Notes: generated by a model from the sequence alone, not told the origin. DNA of 64,000 bases from Psilocybe azurescens (GCA_023853785.1 JAJIRX010000567.1:682001-746000); one strand, 5' to 3'; shown: positions 1 through 12,987, counted from the stretch's first letter. Program-made: numbers and translations.

Positions 1-3000
1 AAACGTTATAATATGTTGCGGAGTTTGTCGCTGAAACCGATTTTAAAGGCACTACTGGAAATCCGAAAGGCTGTTTGATCACACACCATGGCCTCGCGCA
101 GGCTATCTTAGCTCTTAGCAGCACTGCTGCTGATGTTCGCATGGAAAACATACATGATGGACGATACCTTGCCGTTGCATGTCAGTTTTTCCTCTTTTGC
201 GAATTTGTCTATATCAACTGAATATCCTGCTAGCAATTGCATTTGATGTCCATCTGGGAGAGACTATTGTTCCGTTGGCACTGGGTATGCCTCTGTTGAG
301 TGCACGTCGGTCTCAGCTCCTCGAAAATCTGCCTAGTTATGTTAGCAAGCTTGGAATTACCCACTTGGGAATCGTTCCCAGCTTGATCGAAGCCACTTTA
401 AACGCATCACAAGGTGGAGCAGACGGGTCTGAAATTGGCCTGAGGTATATCGCTAGTGGCGGGGAGAAAATGAGCGATTCGGTACGGCCCACGCCACCCT
501 CAGCTTTTTATGTGCACATTCTCATCTTCTCCCATGCTAGATCCTGGATAAATGGGCAGACCATCCTCAAGTTCGCCTTGCCAATTTCTATGGTCCAAGT
601 GAAGTCACCATCGGATGCTGTGCTCGATATATGACTTCTAGAACACCTAAAGCCAATATTGGCCGACCATTTGCGAATGTATCAGGCTATGTATGTATGT
701 CTATCTCCTATAATTGTTCATATATTGATATGCTTCAGGTCGTGGATGCCAATATGAACATTCTGCTCAGAGGTGGCGTCGGTGAACTTGTTGTTGAAGG
801 TCCACTAGTTGGACGCGGATATCATGAGAGGCCAGACCTTACCTCTAAAGTGTTTCTTGATTGGCCTCGAAAAGGATGCTGGGCCTATCGAACTGGTGAT
901 CTAGTCCGTAAGTACTTATCCATAGAAATAAAAATTGCGGTGTTAAAGATCACCTCTAGGAATGATGCCTGACTGCATGATTGAAATTCTTGGAAGGATC
1001 GATACACAAATCAAATTACGAGGCGTTCGCATCGAATCTGAAGGCATTTCAGCTATTGTCCGCAAAGCCATTCCTCCTACAGATACAGTCGCTCTCGATG
1101 CTACAACTGTTTTGGCCAAGCATCCCGCCATCAACGTCGACCAATTAGTTTCTTTCTTCACATGGAACAGCAACATATCCATTTCGACGCGTAAATCGCA
1201 AAAACCGACCATTTGCGTTCCACCTCCCACTTTCCTCAAGCAAATCAAGGTCAAGTGCGAATTGGAACTTCCTAGCTACATGCGGCCAAGCCATTTTATT
1301 CCTCTTAGTTGGCTCCCTTTGAGTTCAAATGGGAAAACGGATACGAAAATTCTGATTGAGCTTTTCAAAAAGCTTGACGTTGAAGAGATCGCTAAACTTT
1401 CGATCTCGCAAGAGGCTCAACAAACACGTTCATGTACAGAAGTAGAACTTAAGGTATTCGACGTTCTTCAAAAACACATTGCCGTGATATACGACAAACC
1501 TTGTCCCGACATCAATATCTTCGAAAGTGGTTTGGATTCCATGGGTGTAATACGATTCACGACCGAACTCAAGGACGTCTTCGAAGTAAAAATCGCTGCT
1601 GCTCAAGTCATGAAGGCTCCTTGTATAGCGAATATTGCGTCTTATATCACTACTGCCCTCGATACCAACAGAACACAAATCGGAATAGTCTTCGACATCC
1701 CCGCAATCGACGAAATATACTCGACGTATGGTCCAGACCAAATCGAAAATGTGCTGCCTCCGTTTACTGTTCAGGAAGGCGTACTCTCAAGGTCTGCAGA
1801 CGCAGATACGCTATACGTTCAACACGTTATTGTCTCTTGCAAGCCTGCCGTTTCCATCCTCTTGCTTCAACGTGCTTGGAAGAATGTTATCGATCAAAAT
1901 CAAATTCTGAGGTGAGTTTCATATCATACTATTTTGTCTTCTCATATCTGAATCAATGTCAGGACTGTTTTCCACTTCAGCCGAACTTTGAGTCAGGTAG
2001 TATTCAATCCGCGGTCCTGCAGTTTGAACTGGACCGAGAAAGAAGCTCCTTTGCTTTGCGATAATCTGACCATCCCTCGCCTATTCATGTCCCAAGAAGC
2101 ATTGTCGATAGCAAAGCAAATTAACCGAAACATATCAACTGTCCCGCCATATCAGTTATCCATATATTCATCGAGCAATGGGACATACCTTGCTTTATCG
2201 ATCCATCACGCGCTGTTTGATGGTATATCACTTCCTCAGGTTTTTGCACAGGTCGAACGAGAGTATTTGGGTCTCGAATGCCTCCCCAAAGCCTCAATAC
2301 CAGAGATTCTCCAGCAAATATCGGCCATAGATCTTGAATTGGCCAGAAAGTTTTGGCAAGACTATTTTTCTGGTTATATGTGGCCACAGCGCACATTATA
2401 TCCCAGCGTATCCACCTCCACACAGCGACTCAACCTGCCGTTCAGATCATCGCTATCGTCCATTAAGAAATTTGCCACGTCCCAGCGAGTCACCATGCAG
2501 GCTCTTTTTGCGTGCGCGTTTGGACATCTACTTGCCCGCAAAGTTTACAAGCAGAAGGATGTGGTCTTCGGAGTTCGTCTGTTTCACCCTACGGATTCAA
2601 GGCTCTACTGAGGATTTTTGTTTTGCATAGGTACTCCGATCAGGTCGCTTGCTCCCTATTGATCACATTGAGGAGTCCAGTTGCCCATTAGTGTCCATTC
2701 TTCCCATACGGATAAATTTCGGAGAACAACAGATATCGCTCCAGGGAATTCAAGAGGGTATCAGTTCAACAATAGAGTACGAACATCTGCCGTTAGGAAG
2801 GGTGCAAGGATGGATCCGGCCAGGGATGGCTCTCTTTGAGATCTTGTTTTCTATTTCAGTCAACGAATTACCGCAGAGTACGCTATGGGATGTTGTTGAA
2901 AGCGAACCACCTGAAGTCGATGTAAGTATTCAATCTTCACTTGGATGTCAGACTAATTATATTCGCAGTATCCTCTTGCAGTGGAGATAGTAATCGAACC

Positions 3001-6000
3001 TGCTACAGATTCCATTGCATTAAAAGCTGCCTGGATGGATCGAGGTCATGCCGATTCGTCTTATAGCTGGCTTTGCGAACTCGAGGATGTGGTACATTCA
3101 CTGGCAGAAAATCCAACCAGCTACCTTTCTCAATCTCTTGAGCGGGTCCCTCGACCTTCCTATTCTCTAGAAGATTTCCATCCTCCCCAAGAAAGCGGAG
3201 GTCCGATGGAGGACCATTCCAACCTCGATCCAGCTCTAATCAGTAACCTCCACACCGTTATTTCTGATTTCATGGGGTTCAATCCAGTCGTTTTGACGCC
3301 TTCAATGTCATTAATTTCTATGGGGCTGGATTCCATAAAATCTGTGGGTTTGGCTAAAGCCATTACGAAGCAAGGCTTTCCGGTGACCTCGACAGATATA
3401 CTTCGACACGCAACTCTAAACCAGTTGGCAAGTTGCATCAAGTTGAAGCAATCACATAGAGATAGTCGCCCCATTCAATCCATGCCTAATCTCGGCCAGC
3501 TTGTCCTCTCTGAGATCAACGTTGACGGCGTCAAACTTGACGAGGAAGATGTCGAGCTTTACCCTACAACTGCCCTCCAAACAGGAATGCTGTCCCAAGT
3601 AAGTCGGCTTTTCCTTTTAGGTTGATTTTCTAACATCTTCGGTTTTTTAGACTGTCAACTCGAAAGGCCAGTTATATGTGCACGCCTTCCCGCTGCGCAT
3701 TACTGGAGCGGTTGATGCTGGGCGCATGCTCAACGCTTGGGAAAAAGCGGTCGAGACATTCGCTATCTTACGAACTTCTTTCCACTTTTCGACCGAATCG
3801 GGTATTTGGATACAAGCCATTCACTCATCTTCCTCTCTCGACTGGGAAGTGATACCTGTGGCATCAACTCAAGACTATAAACGAGAACTAGAATCGTTCA
3901 TGGCGTCGATAGACCTTGGTGACGAGACGAGTTACACCCGACCTCCATTTTGGGTACGATTTTTTGAGTCAAAGAACAGCAATAGCAAACCAGTCTCATT
4001 CTTGGTATTTGTGATGCATCACTCCTTGTATGACGGGATCTCTGTAGGAAAGCTCGTCTTCGCTGTGGAAAAATTCTATACTGGTCTCTCAATACCCGAC
4101 CCAACCCAATTTCACGAACTTTTGCCTCATTTCCTTCATCAGGAAAAGGAAGGGACGTCGTTTTGGACCAATAGAGTTCGACAGTATAAGCCGAAACTCC
4201 TGCAGCGGTCGCACTCTTCATTATCATCATTATCATCTTCCACATCCGCCACTGTGGAAAAAATTATAGCATCGGATGGTGCTCGGGTCAAAGAAATTTT
4301 GAGACAAGCATCCGTAACCATGCAATGCCTGTGCCAAGCAGCATGGGCTAAGGTTCTGAGCAAATATACCGGGTCCGCCGATATTGTTTTCGGCCACACC
4401 ATTTCTGGAAGGAGTATTCCTGGGGCAGAAAGCGTAGTTGGGCCGGTATTGGTAAGTAGCAACTTCGTTCACCAAACGCGCGTCTTAATTTGCCTCTGCA
4501 TCCCTCACAGAATACCATTCCATGCTGCATCCGCCTAGAAGCAGGGACACACAATATTGATCTATTAAGGGCAATACACCAATCAAACCTTGACGCCCTT
4601 CCTTGGCAGCAAGCTTCTGCTCGCGCCATTCAGAAAGCAATAGGCGTTGACACTCTTTGGGATTCTCTATTTCTATTCCAACCAGCAGCAGACGCAAAGG
4701 ATGGTGATTCGCCTTTCTGGACTTTTTGATGAGGGTATACTCGTCGACGAAGCAAAGATACAAGTAGGTGTTCTTGTCACTTCTCGTTTACACCCTGCTT
4801 AACTTGTATGAAGTATCCGCTGAACGTAGAGATTATTCATCACGATTCTGGTATCACCGTAAAATGCGCATCAAATCCTGCTTATATCAACCAGACAGAT
4901 ATTGGTTCGGTGGTAGAGGATTTCCAAAAATTCCTGGACGACATTCTCAGTGATCCTCATGCAACTGTGTCCGAGGGCATCACTGAAATTCCTGGATATA
5001 CACCGTCCTCCTTGAGCGAATTGAATGGCAAGGTTGACAAGCAACCCCATAGTAATCTTCGGACTTCCCACTTACCTGCTTCTTCCACGTTCATCGATGC
5101 ATTCGAATATCAGCCAATCATTATGGCTATAACAAATGCTCCGATGGCACTAATGAAACTGGAAACTCCTCTTGCTGCTCTCGGAATCGATTCTATCATG
5201 GCAATACAGATTGTCGGAAAGTTCAGACAAAACGGGATGAAGATCGCCGCGAGTGATGTCGTTACCAGCCGAACGATTGGCGAAATGCTTGCTAAAGCAA
5301 CTCCATTGAAAAGCACTCCAATTCTCACAGAAACGATTAATGCTACTATATCGGATAAAGAAAAGTTCGATGTTCGGGCACAATTTGGAACCCAGGCAAA
5401 CAACATTGAGGCCATCGCTGTCGTGTCTTCTGGAATGAAATGGCTCATGGGAGCATGGCAGAAGAGTTTGGGGACCCGATATCAGCATGTTTTTGCCTTC
5501 CAACTTCCACAAGAGTTGGATATACCCAGAATGAGGGAATCTTGGTCTTCTCTGGTTCAGCGACATCCAATTTTGAGATCAACGTTTGCCTGTCCGGAGG
5601 GTTATCAAGAACCTCGACTAGTGACTTTCAAATCTGTCGGGGAATCATGGTTGGAAGAGCATGTTAAAGAAGAAATATTTTTCAGATCCATCGTATCCAG
5701 GATGAAATCTATGGTTTCGAATCCTCCGTCATTGACATCTCCTCCTTCCCGCGCACTCCTCTTCCATTCCAGTCACCATCGTTACCTCATCCTACACTTA
5801 CACCACTTCCAATACGACGCTTGGAGTCTTCAGTTACTGCTTCACGAATTATCAAGTCTGTATCGGAACTTAAAACCGACTACCTCGAACAATCTGCAAG
5901 CTTTCCTGAATTACTACTCTTTAAATGCTGAGCATTTGGCAGAACAACAAACATATTGGAAGAGCCATTTCCCTTTTAGTTTTAAACCAGTCCTCTTCCC

Positions 6001-6773
6001 GATTCTCAATCCCAAGGCCAGAAACATTCATTCTAAGCGAAGGATTATCCAGACGAACACGGAATGTATAATGAACGTTTCAAGATGCGAAGAACGGGCA
6101 CGCGCATTAGGCATTTCTTTACAATCCGTGTTTTTAGCTTGCTGGGCGTTCCTACAGGGCAGCATATCTTCTTCTTCATCTTCGACGTTCGGTCTTTGGC
6201 ATTCCGGCAGGACTGGCACTTTAGACGATGTCGCCAATCTGGCAATTCCCTGCGTGAATGTATTGCCGCTTCACGTTCCAGAAGTCGATCAAAAGAGCAT
6301 CCTCCAAATTGCGAGATGGATCTCGTCTCATCTCCCCAAACGAACCTCTGTGATCGAACAAAGTGACCAGGTCCGAGTCAATGAATGGGTTGGCCTTAAG
6401 GGAAAGGCCATGTGCAATGTTTTCGTCAACATAGTCAAGGTGGCCCCTGACACAAGTGCTCAAGATCCGATTTTCGAACCAGTAAATGTGAGTTATAAAT
6501 TTTGTATGAACACATACACCCCGTCTCATATCTGTGTAGGCACCTTACTTTGTCCCAGCCCAGGTCGCAGTGGAGGAGGATGCCTGCGCTAGTGAATTGG
6601 CCATTACCAAGATCATGAACGACGATATTATGATAGACATCGCCACCTTAACTCGGACGAACTCTGTAATGATGTCAATAGACGCAGCTCCTTATATGCT
6701 GGATGAGAAGCAAGTAGATGTTTTGATGCGTCGCTGGGGCAATAGTGTAGAAGAGTGTCTCGGTATCCTGTAA
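1..6773 (+). CDS. Type VI hydroxamate siderophore synthetase (NRPS, A-T-C-T-C-T-C), 5' end outside window
   Basis: This multidomain NRPS is cut by the left window edge inside its adenylation domain. Visible A-domain cores are GTTGNPKG (near 46-69), NFYGPSEVT (near 580-606) and YRTGDL (near 887-904). They are followed by three carrier sites with LDSMG (1530), LDSIK (3328) and IDSIM (5186), and three condensation motifs, HHALFDG (2206), HHSLYDG (4017) and HHFQYDA (5799). One A domain with three T-C pairs is the layout of basidiomycete type VI siderophore synthetases, whose prototype CsNPS2 trimerises N5-acetyl-N5-hydroxyornithine into basidioferrin. The product here is inferred. Introns at 181-233, 482-540, 691-738, 908-959 and 2572-2630 explain apparent stops. 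One break is not explained: five T at 4723-4727 where four would keep the frame, between C2 and T3. The stop at 6771-6773 follows the last C domain. Confidence 0.92.
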
Positions 6774-6811
6774 AATAGCGATAGCACGCAGGTGAATAGA
6801 TTACTATTTGG

Positions 6812-7417
6812 TTACGATTCTTGTATAATATCATGGCCCCGACGGGCCACAACAAGACACTCAGTTTGGAGTGCCTGCAACCATACCACTTCAATGCCTG
6901 CTTTCTGTAGCTTCTGGGCTCCCTCACACTTGACAAAATCGTCAGGTTCTCCGACACCAATAAAACAACGTTTTACTTTAGATGCAATAAGAGCATCTGC
7001 ACACGGGGCCAATCCCGAGGTTCTGACAGAGCATGGCTCAAGCGTTGTATAAACATCGGTGAAGGGTAGAATCTGATCAAGACAAGCAGGTGTAATTGTC
7101 GGGAAGAGGGAGCTTAATTGTTCTGAGGAGAGAGTTCGAGCCTTTGACAGTGCGTTTGCTTCGGCGTGTGTATTTCCAGATAATTCTCTGGAATATCCTG
7201 TTGCAAGTATGCTGGGTGCTCTGTTGTCATTTGGCAATCGAACGACGAGCACGCATCCAACGCAGAAAGCGGTTGGCGTCGGCACGCATTTCTTTGCTTC
7301 TGCAAGAGCGAGTCGAAGGTAATTTATATGCGATTCTGTATCTTTTTCCTAGATTTATCTATAAGCAAGTAACTTCACAGAGTGTTTACAGGAACATACG
7401 AGATGACCGATAACCAT
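6812..7417 (-). CDS. Riboflavin-pathway type deaminase (RibD/RIB2 C-terminal family)
   Basis: This zinc-dependent deaminase of about 184 residues has the signature HAEANALSKA (Zn ligand and proton shuttle) and TLEPCSVRTSGLAPCADAL (two Cys ligands). That pairing is typical of the deaminase that acts on the diaminopyrimidine intermediate of riboflavin synthesis; yeast RIB2 carries it as a C-terminal domain. Here it stands alone, with no pseudouridine synthase or reductase domain attached. I place the start in a 6-codon first exon (7400-7417), a 51-nt intron at 7349-7399 with a GTATGT donor, and a second exon down to the TAA at 6812. Without that exon the conserved LRLALAEA helix would lack a Met. 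It ends 38 bp from the NRPS stop (convergent) and starts 90 bp from SPT6 (divergent). Another nucleoside or tRNA deaminase of the same fold is possible. Confidence 0.72.
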
Positions 7418-7507
7418 AACGCAGAGCAGGACGAGTTACGTAAGCATTAATCGCAAACTTTAAGCGGGTGGGTTGGACCAAAAACAACCTTAAACCCAAC
7501 CCCCATC
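7418..7507. promoter_or_regulatory. 90-bp bidirectional promoter of deaminase and SPT6
   Basis: Only 90 bp separate two divergent start codons, so the stretch must serve both genes. It holds an inverted repeat, GGGTTGG at 7470-7476 and CCAACCC at 7496-7502, next to the SPT6 start. I see no clear TATA box. A regulatory role for the repeat is inference. Confidence 0.5.
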
Positions 7508-10500
7508 ATGTCTTCCCCAGACCCCCACGCAGTGATGTCTCATGATTCTCTCGGTGAACTCGACGACCCTATGCAAGGCTCAGGTCAGGAAGAAGAAGAT
7601 GGCGAGGGTGACGCAGTCATGCCTGGCATATCAGACGACAGCTCCGAGGAAGGGGAAGATGACGAAGAGGAAGCTCGCCGAATTCGAGACGGCTTTATTG
7701 TCTCTGAAGAGGAAGAAGAGGAAGAAGAGGAAGAAGAACATCGTAGGCACAAGAAGCGAAGAAAGCGCTACCATAATGGTGAGTATCGACGTTCTTGCTT
7801 CAGGGATTCAATGTGACAATAATATCCTTTATCAGCAGTATTGGAGGAGGATGACCTGCAATTACTGGAGGAAAATACTGGAGGGACTTTCAAACCGACA
7901 AAATCACGCCTCAGTCATCACCGTTATCACGGCTCTTCTGAATCTCTACCGGCCGCTTCGTCGTCTACACGACGGGCAGTCGTAGACTCGTCTGAAGACG
8001 ATCTCGACAACGAAGAAGACCTCCGTGAGGTCCCTGATATAGGCAAGATTTGGGATGATGGTCGCGGAGAGGATGACGACGAAGATATGGACGACTTCAT
8101 TGAATATAGCGAAGATGAAGAGGGTGTAGCTATGAATGAGGAGGCTCGTGAGGCTCGGAGGCACGAGAAGCGGCAGGAACAATCTCGACGGAGAAGAGCA
8201 AAAGTTCGCCCGGAATTGGCAGGGATTGATGCAAAGTGAGTTTCCCTTCCCTCTAATACTATGCTCCTTTTGACGACTTGTTGTGCAGTGCTTGGGATGA
8301 AATCCACGAGGTTTTTGGTGACGGGCATGAATATGACTGGGCTTTGGCCGGCGATGACGAGGCCGATTTGGAAGAGGAACATTATAGACCAGACATGAAA
8401 TATCAAGATGTATGTACCTCTTCATCTTCAAAACCTCTTTCTTCATTGACAGTCTTTATAGGTCTTCGAACCCTCAGAGATAAAAAAGCGAATGCTTACG
8501 GATGACGATGACCTTATACGTGTCCAAGACATCCCAGAGCGAATGCAACTGGCAACCTCATCACTTTCTGAAACCTCATCCCTGTCTACACATACTCGAC
8601 TGACAGAAGAAGATCTCGGAGGTGCAGCGATGTGGGTCACTACACGACTATCTATCCAAAAACAGAAAGATTTCTTTGGCGGTGAAGGTGCCTATCAGCA
8701 CTTACAGGGAACCCTTGTCCTAGCGGTCACCTTTGCTTTGCGTCAAATATTTATCGAAGAATATGAAGTTCCCTACATATGGGCTCACAAACGGGACTAC
8801 ATCAGCCACTTTGAAGTCAATGACGGGCATTCTCGTGTCGATCTCCTCACCCTTGTAGAACTGTGGCAAATCAACACACTTGGGCAAAAATATAGATCTC
8901 TTCTAGAGAGACGTCAAGCTCTGGCGGCATCATATGAGCGGTTGCAGGTCAATGACGAATACTTTGTGACGGAGATTCAGCCCCAGATTGATAGTGTCGA
9001 GCTTGTTGCTGACGCAACGGAATGGCTAAACATGAAATACAAGGATAAAAAACAGGATTCTATCCCGGAATTCCGATTCCACGATGACGATGAGCGAGAA
9101 GCAGCCAAGAAAAGAAAAGACACCTAGTCGAATATCGGCTTATGAGGTCACCAAGAAAAGTATCGTGTCTAAACTGGCGGAGGTAATCATTTATTTGTTT
9201 GTTTATGTCTACCATTCGTATTCATCCCCTTCTGTAGGGATTCGGTATCAAGCCTCATGATATCGTTTTGAACTTCCAGACTGAAAGCCATACACATTTC
9301 GTTGAAGATTCCGATCTACATCCTGTCGCATTCGCGGAACAATTTGCCGATCCCGACCCTGCCAAAGCTCTATCATCTGAAGAATTGCTTCGACGAGCTC
9401 GTATGATTATCTCAACGGAACTTGGAAAGGACCCCCTTCTGCGCAGTCAAATTCGTAAAATCTTTAAGGATGAAGCCCGCGTTACCGTTGAGCCTACAGA
9501 AAGAGGTATTACCAAGATTGATGAGGGTCATCCTTATTTCGTAAGTATCTCTGTAATCCATGGATATCGTAGTTTCACATTCTCTTTGGCAGAACTTCAA
9601 ATATCTTTCCCAAAAGCCGATCAGCGAGATGTTGACGACCCCTCAATTTTTGCTTATCTTGGCAGCAGAAGCAGAACATCTGGTAACAGTCACGATCTTC
9701 ATCCCTCCTAGCGTCAAAGCAGAGTTTGAGCGCCGACTCAGTGACGCATTTTCATCGGATAATTTCAGCGAATCTGCCAAAGCCTGGAACGCAGAACGCT
9801 CACTTGTTGTGCATGAAGCGCTTGAGCAGTATTTGATACCTGCTGGAGTAAAATGTACCCGAGAGTACGTGAGAGAGGAGGCTGAAGATTTCCTTGCTGG
9901 TAGATGCAGTGACCGTTTGCGAGAAGTAAGTTGTCTGTCATTTATATTCTACTCGTATACTAATAATAAAAAACAGCGAATTGATGTCGCTCCTTATACA
10001 ACTCATGAGATCAGGTGGGGAGAGTCTACATCATCGGTTTTAGCCATTTCTTGGGGCAAAGGCGATCCTCACAAGGATGCCATCACTTTGGTCTATGTTG
10101 ACGAAGCTGGACGGATGCGAGAACACACCAAAATTGACAATCTTTTCGATCAAAACAACCTTGACGAGTTTAAAGACTTATTGTCTCGACGGAAACCCGA
10201 CGTTGCTGTAGTCGGCGGTTTCAGCGTTGCGACGCTCAAATTGATGACTCGGGTCAAGGATATTTTACGGGGCACTACTGAACCGGCCTCAGGTGGGCAA
10301 GCCTGGGGACAGCCAGCTGAAGAAAGTTTTGATATTCCTGCCATCTACGTATTTGACGATGTTGCGCGAATCTACCAACACAGCAAGAGGGCGGCGGATG
10401 AATTCAGCGCGCTGTCACCAACTGCCAAGTACTGTGTTGGTCTGGCTCGCTATGTGCAGAGCCCTCTGAATGAATTCGCCGCTCTGGGAACGGATATTGC

Positions 10501-12792
10501 CGCCATATCGTTCGATGACGAGAGCCAGAATTTAGTATGCAATATTACTTTTCATTTTGGAGTAATAATCTAACATATATAATGTCCAGGTCCCAAAAGA
10601 AAAGCTGCTTTTGCATTCGAAAAAGTTCTTGTTGATGTGACCAACAAAGTAGGCGTAGATATCAATCGAGCTGTCACCGACTCGTACTATCAGCACCTAC
10701 TACCCTTCGTTTGTGGGCTCGGTCCCAGGAAGGCACAGATGTTAGTCAAAAGATAGCTACACAGGTCAGCATGATTTTCCCACCTTGATTACCTACTGAC
10801 TGCTTTCTGTAGGGAGGCACCATTGTAAATCGTGATCAGTTCATCAAGGCCGGACTCCTGACAACGAAAATCTTCTTGAACGCGGCAGGATTTTTGCGTG
10901 TTATACAAGATCGTGACAACAACAGGCCCAGCAAGTATCGACCAGATGATGAAAATGCGCCTGATCCACTGGACGATACACGCATCCACCCTGAGGATTA
11001 CGAACTTGCTCGCAAGATGGCTACGGATGCACTCGAATTAGACGAGGAAGATATCCACGATGAGCACCCGTCCCAAGTGGTAACTACAATTATGAATGAT
11101 ACGGACAAGGGCAAGAAGTTGCTAGAACTAAATCTCGACGAATTCGCTATCAGTTTATTCCAGGCCAATCAAGATCAAAAGCGCCACACACTTAATGTCA
11201 TCCGTGACGAGCTTATGGGCCCCTTCGCGGAGACAAGACCCAAGTTCCTCCTCCCTAAGGAATGGGACGTCGTCACCATGCTCAGTGGAGAGACTCCAAA
11301 AACACTCGGAGTCGGGCTCATTGTCTCTGCACTTGTATACCGCACTTCTGGCGATACTGTTGGTGTTCGTTTGGACTCTGGGATGGAGGGTTTCATTTCG
11401 GCTGAATACCTTCCCGAGTCGGGTCGTAAACCCAGGGATATTATGAAGAAAGGACAAACTGTTACTGGAATTGTGATTGAGCTCATATTCCGCCTGCCTC
11501 AAGACGAATTCTCTGTTAGTCTGTCGGCCCGGCCTGGGGATCTAGACGGTGGAGATCATGTGTTCAGAAATGTCCGTGCAGATCAGTACTGGGATGAAAT
11601 TCGCTACAAGAAGGACCAAGACATGTTGGCTAGGAAAAGAGGGCCGAAACGGATCGCACTCGTCGCGTCATCAAGCATCCCAACTTCCATAACTTCAACA
11701 CTGCTCAAGCTGAGGCGTACCTTGAAAAGCAACAGCGTGGTGATGTCGTTATTCGACCGTCTTCTAAAGGTATCGATCATCTTGCAGTGACATGGAAAGT
11801 AGACGAAAGATTATACCAACACATTGGTGCGCATTTATCTGTTATCAGTCCTTGTACATGAGCTAATCTCGTTTCAAGATGTCACCGAACTCAATGCGGA
11901 CCCTAGCGGCCAGACAATCGGTGGACAACTCGTTGTTGACTCGAATCATATTTATTCAGATTTGGACGAGCTTATTGTCAATCACGTGCAAGCTATGGGA
12001 CGTCGTGTTGATGAACTTATGGCTCATGAAAAGTTCAAACACGGTTCGGAAGACGACTTGCGTAAGACATCACGGAATCTCCTTTTCAATGCAAGGCAAC
12101 TTACACATGTCTGATTAGACATTTTTCTGAAGAACTTCCTGGCAGCCAATCCCTCCAAGAGTATGTACGGCTTCACACTTAACAGAAAGAAACCAGGCCA
12201 TTTCAACCTGTGCTTCTTGGCCAACAAAAACTCCACTGTTCAAACTTGGGTGAGTTTTGTTTCCACTCAAAAGTTTATAATATTCTTATCTTGATTCCCA
12301 GCCTATTCGAGTTGCTCCCGAGGCGTATTATCTCTTTGATGCCCCTGCTGTCGGTGTTCCAGAACTGTGTGACGCATTCAAAGTCAGGTCAGTAATGAAT
12401 GGAATAGCCATCCTCTATATACTCATCAACTTGGGTAGACATCTACACGAGTCCCAAAATATGGCAGCGGCGGCTGCTGGCGGAAAAGACGCCATATGGC
12501 GCTGGTGCTCGAACACCTGCTCGCATTGGCGGTGCAACTCCTGGGCATTTGTCAGTCCGCAATCCTGGTCGAACGCCGAATCCATATGGAGGGGCTCGCA
12601 CACCCCTTGCCCCTCATGCTCATGGACCTTCGAATTTTTGCCTCCGCAACCCACATCATATGCTGGTTATCAGACTCCATCTATTCTGAATCGCCCACCT
12701 GTCTACGGCCAGCATCCACCTATGGGCGGACCTCCGCCAAATATAAACCCCCTCGTCCGGGCAGTGTTTGGGGAGGAGGAGGATGGAATTAG
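7508..12792 (+). CDS. SPT6: Transcription elongation factor / histone chaperone SPT6
   Basis: Spt6 is a nuclear histone chaperone that travels with RNA polymerase II. The N-terminus is strongly acidic (Glu runs near 7710-7740) and leads into [12 protein letters not shown], typical of the Spn1/Iws1-binding region. Then come the helical core, a YqgF-like RNase H fold ([12 protein letters not shown] near 10033), a helix-hairpin-helix stretch ([13 protein letters not shown] near 10690), an S1 domain ([13 protein letters not shown] near 11360) and the tandem SH2 region ([19 protein letters not shown] near 11730). The tail has GRTP/GARTP repeats and ends VWGGGGWN with TAG at 12790-12792. About a dozen short introns interrupt it. 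The frame slips at homopolymers 9115-9118 (+1), 10609-10612 (-1), 10748-10751 (-1), 11635-11638 (-1), 12484-12487 (+1), 12635-12639 (-1) and 12748-12752 (-1). Conserved sequence resumes each time, so I read these as sequence errors in an intact gene. Confidence 0.96.
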
Positions 12793-12987
12793 TTTTTTTC
12801 GTATAATTATGGATTTATGACCACTGTACAGTATTGTTTTCGGCACATAATATGCATTGATATATCATCATCATAAATAGGTATACAAATACACGGAAAG
12901 CACAATGGGAAAGATTGATATAGTAATCTATAGACTCAATAAACCGGAACAAAATAAAGTCGAATGAGTGGGAAAAAAGACGAAAGG

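Noticed and set aside
2572..2630. Apparent stop in the NRPS C1 domain
   Set aside because: Removal of a GT-AG intron joins VFGV to LRSGRLLPIDH in phase.
7927..8446. Ser-rich minus-strand frames over SPT6
   Set aside because: Complement of Asp/Glu codons in the SPT6 acidic region.
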